From SpSt-28 sp044343155 (GTDB taxonomy: Archaea > Aenigmatarchaeota > Aenigmatarchaeia > CG10238-14 > SpSt-28): 6,270 nt of DNA. Position numbers and translations under genes: made by a program. Every line of letters begins with the position of its first letter. Within the stretch, counting starts at the first letter, position 1. Of this stretch, positions 4,719 through 6,270 are shown in pieces. Under the pieces are notes generated by a model. The model worked only from the letters and a program-made list of their open reading frames with translations, was not told the DNA's origin and searched no databases. Location of the stretch: NCBI GenBank assembly GCA_044343155.1, contig JAVZSS010000031.1, forward strand, positions 1 through 6,270, read 5' to 3'.

Positions 4719-5048
4719 TTAACTTTTAATTTTTTTCATTAAATAGTATTCTAACCCGCCATAATTTCTGTAAATCTCAGAATAAAAATTAAGATTTGCT
4801 AATACGTCAAATAGTATATGCGAATCGACATACTCCACAATCGTCATTTTGGATTTTTTCGAAATAATAACTTTAGCAATATGTTTATAGTTTTTATTAA
4901 ATGGTTTTATATAATGAAGATACAGAATTATTTTTTTTGTTTTGCTATTTTCTATAGTCTGAGTCAAAATTTGTTTTTGATGATATTCATCAGAAAAAGG
5001 ATCTATCTCAATTCTTTTAACTATTCTTTTTTGACTTAGTCCACTCAT
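4719..5048 (-). CDS. 109-aa protein with RNYGG motif, paralogue of 1572-1901
   Basis: ATG at 5048 preceded by GTGA (5053-5056) and a TATA box 37 bases away, so the first Met stands. The basic N-terminal segment (QKRIVKRIEI, 6-15) is followed by a helix at about 21-33. Strands include KKIILYLHYI (38-47), HIAKVIISKK (56-65), MTIVEYVDSHILF (68-80), and the conserved IYRNYGGLEYYLMKK (92-106). Length and C-terminal half match the 1572-1901 product, with RNYGG in the same place. The N-terminal halves differ, and this copy is much richer in Lys/Ile as expected from its lower G+C. The paralogues are separated by four unrelated or distantly related genes, so this is not a recent tandem duplication. 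Function unknown. Confidence 0.87.
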   Translation of the reverse strand: MSGLSQKRIVKRIEIDPFSDEYHQKQILTQTIENSKTKKIILYLHYIKPFNKNYKHIAKVIISKKSKMTIVEYVDSHILFDVLANLNFYSEIYRNYGGLEYYLMKKIKS

Positions 5049-5052
5049 GTTT

Positions 5053-5133
5053 TCACTAATACAATATTACATTTTTATAGTTATAAATCTTTTCTAAATG
5101 AATCACTAGACACTTTGAAACTACTTTAACGTT
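5053..5133 (-). promoter_or_regulatory. Promoter of the 4719-5048 gene
   Basis: GTGA at 5053-5056, TATA box GATTTATAAC at 5080-5089, upstream element TTGAAACTactTTAACGTT (plus strand) at 5115-5133, about 30 bases past the TATA centre. The best single representative of the element. Confidence 0.8.
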
Positions 5134-5155
5134 ATTGAATTTCTTGCTGATAAGT

Positions 5156-5176
5156 GAAAAAAATTATTGATAAGAC
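5156..5176. repeat. TATCGATA spacer element, copy 9 (proximal of a pair)
   Basis: Plus-strand GAAAAAAATTATTGATAAGA followed by C, about 71 bases from the TATA box, 58 bases from copy 10. Confidence 0.75.
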
Positions 5177-5213
5177 TGACTGAAATGTTTATTTGTAAAT
5201 TTATATTCAAAGT

Positions 5214-5234
5214 GAGAAAAATTATCTATAGTCT
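5214..5234. repeat. TATCGATA spacer element, copy 10 (distal of a pair)
   Basis: Plus-strand GAGAAAAATTATCTATAGTC followed by T, preceded by TTTGTAAATTT at 5192-5202; core TATCTATA. About 129 bases from the TATA box. It is the last copy: none is found to the right of the final gene. Confidence 0.7.
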
Positions 5235-5240
5235 CCTATT

Positions 5241-5338
5241 AAAAAGATTAAAAAAATAAAAAAATAGAAAATATTATAAATTTCAAATAACAAAACTAAT
5301 TTAAAATCTATTACATCAATAAAATTAAAAAAATAAAA
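5241..5338 (-). terminator. T-rich tracts after the 5343-5741 gene
   Basis: Two minus-strand T-rich blocks: about 5320-5338 right after the stop and about 5241-5270 beside TATCGATA copy 10. The 108 bases between stop and element make this the longest such interval here; nothing else is seen in it. Confidence 0.5.
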
Positions 5339-5342
5339 TTGC

Positions 5343-5741
5343 TTAAGGTAACATCTTTAGAAAGAACTCAATAGCTCTTTTAGCCAATTCGAAATGATTG
5401 TCTTTTTGAGAAAGAGACTTAGGTAAAGTGACTGTCATATATATATACTCATCACTGTGACTTTTCTTTTCTACAGTTATTAAAATGCTCTGAACGTCAG
5501 ATATTTGCAATATAAAATTTCGCTTAAAATAATCTGTAGTAAACCCCCATTTGTCAGTGCTTATCTGATCAAATAACTCGCCTTTGATAGAATACACAAA
5601 ATCTTGAACCGCCTCACGTAACTCGATAGGTTTCAAACCAGCGTATGGAAATTCAATTTTAAAACTAAACGGGAAATTTTCAAAAAACCCGTCAAAACTG
5701 ATTAATGTTTTGACATTCTCTGATTCCTTTACGTTTAACAT
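5343..5741 (-). CDS. 132-aa alpha/beta protein, probable relative of 2106-2504; last gene before the gene-free end
   Basis: Start at ATG 5741. The GTG at 5750 in the open frame is the GTGAG binding site (5746-5750), not the start, and the TATA box is 37 bases from ATG 5741. Elements: strand FPFSFKIEFP (23-32), helix LKPIELREAVQDFVYSIKG (36-54), strands KWGFTTDYFKRNFILQIS (64-81) and ILITVEK (86-92), strand EYIYMTVTLP (98-107), helix NHFELAKRAIEFFLKM (115-130), ending LP. Same length as the 2106-2504 product, the same element positions within a few residues, a Trp at 65 against 62 and the same LP end. The low identity makes this a probable, not proven, family. It lies nearest the presumed terminus and reads away from it. 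Function unknown; soluble. Confidence 0.87.
   Translation of the reverse strand: MLNVKESENVKTLISFDGFFENFPFSFKIEFPYAGLKPIELREAVQDFVYSIKGELFDQISTDKWGFTTDYFKRNFILQISDVQSILITVEKKSHSDEYIYMTVTLPKSLSQKDNHFELAKRAIEFFLKMLP
5691..5714 (-). repeat. 8-bp perfect hairpin near the 5' end of the 5343-5741 gene
   Basis: GTCAAAAC (5691-5698) / GTTTTGAC (5707-5714) with an eight-base loop. Next to it ACGGG/CCCGT (5669-5673 / 5688-5692) can form, overlapping by two bases. Confidence 0.45.
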
Positions 5742-5745
5742 TTTA

Positions 5746-5832
5746 CTCACTAATTAAATATCACATAAACATACTTATAAACTTTTCTCTAATAAAATCA
5801 TGCGTAAAATTGAAACAAAAAGCTCTTTAAAC
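5746..5832 (-). promoter_or_regulatory. Promoter of the 5343-5741 gene
   Basis: GTGAG at 5746-5750, TATA box AGTTTATAAG at 5774-5783, and a partly conserved upstream element (TTGAAACA...TTTAAAC, plus strand) from 5810. Unlike the other promoters it has no TATCGATA element behind it. Confidence 0.75.
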
Positions 5833-6270
5833 ACATTAACAAAAAATTTAACAAATTAGCAAATATTACATAAAATTTATCTAAATATAAAAAAATAAAC
5901 TGAACTTCAAAAATTTCGTCAAAAGCATGAAACAAATACATAAAAATAACTATTTAAGTTTAAATCTCANNNNNNNNNNACAAAACATATAACAAAACCA
6001 CTAAATTTAATGTCAAAATAGTTAAAATATAAATTAACCCATTAACACAAAAATTTACAGATTAACATAAAACAGAAAATAGCTAATTCAATACTCAACA
6101 AATCAACAAATCAAAAATTTTAGAAAAAACTGTTAATATCAAAAACAATCACGAAATAAGAGAAACTGAAAATAAGACTCAAATAAACATAAAAACATTA
6201 ACAAAAACATAAAGTCAAATCTACAAAAATCTACAGTCAAAAGGATAAAAACACTAAAAAGAACAAATCT
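5833..6270. other. Gene-free, G-poor, A-rich end region
   Basis: About 440 bases with no plausible gene on either strand. By hand count the plus strand has about 24 G against about 65 C, the rest mostly A. Short words recur: AACAAA many times (for example CAACAAAT twice in tandem at 6097-6112), ACATTAACAAAAA at 5833-5845 and 6195-6207, ATCTACA twice at 6219-6237. The complement is rich in TTTGTT/TTGTT-like words. Reported archaeal filamentous virus AFV1 has TTGTT repeats at its ends, so a linear-genome terminus is a reasonable inference. A replication or telomere-like role is not shown by the sequence itself. Confidence 0.5.
5970..5979. other. Assembly gap of ten N
   Basis: Ten consecutive N inside the repetitive end region. 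A round number usually marks a join of unknown true length, so distances across it, and even the adjacency of the last 290 bases, should be treated with caution. Confidence 0.95.

Noticed and set aside
4818..5039. 73-codon open frame on the plus strand
   Set aside because: Antisense to the 4719-5048 gene, with a Phe/Asn-rich translation typical of the complement of an A+T-rich gene, and no promoter signals.
490..5234. CRISPR array from the repeated ~21-base elements
   Set aside because: Copies are mostly separated by whole genes at irregular intervals and are tied to promoters, and there are no spacer-sized units.
5833..6270. Firm call of an inverted terminal repeat
   Set aside because: The other end of the molecule is not in the window, so inversion cannot be tested.
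1..6270. tRNA, rRNA or riboswitch
   Set aside because: No cloverleaf, conserved TTCGA arm context or known aptamer pattern was found outside the coding hairpins.

Overview
The window looks like the end region of a virus, or possibly a plasmid, of a hyperthermophilic archaeon of the Sulfolobales. It is A+T-rich and every gene lies on the minus strand. Each gene has its own archaeal promoter: a TATA box about 34-37 bases before the start codon and a GGTGA/GTGAG-type ribosome binding site between the two. T-rich tracts follow the stop codons. None of the proteins belongs to a family I can name. The rightmost ~500 bases hold no gene and are very poor in G on the plus strand. That layout resembles the terminus of a linear filamentous virus (lipothrixvirus-like), but the assignment is an inference, because no capsid or other hallmark gene is in view.

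Reading right to left (the direction of transcription), the layout is: a gene-free tip (about 5833-6270) containing a ten-N assembly gap; then eight complete genes starting at 5741, 5048, 4472, 3884, 3129, 2504, 1901 and 1390; then a ninth gene that starts near 352 and runs off the left edge. Six of the longest open frames (beginning at 5750, 4505, 3893, 3141, 2531 and 1435) begin within or immediately downstream of the TATA box, so I place the true starts 3 to 15 codons further in.

The genes fall into apparent paralogue sets. The genes at 1-352 and 578-1390 encode related helical proteins. Those at 1572-1901 and 4719-5048 encode 109-residue proteins sharing an RNYGG motif. Those at 2106-2504, 2725-3129 and 5343-5741 encode 132-134-residue proteins with a common beta-alpha-beta-beta-beta-alpha pattern. 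The genes at 3390-3884 and 4116-4472 stand alone.

Two things stand out. First, the spacers are more alike than the genes. Each carries a T-rich tract, a conserved ~21-base element centred on TAT(C/T)GATA (ten copies), a second element (TTGAAAc...TTAACGTc on the plus strand) about 29-35 bases upstream of the TATA box, and the promoter. The region therefore behaves like a series of single-gene cassettes under a shared, probably coordinated, control system. Second, the coding sequence 3390-3884 is packed with near-perfect inverted repeats (stems of 7 to 16 pairs). Its neighbour 2725-3129 has several more, far beyond what chance or protein coding would demand.
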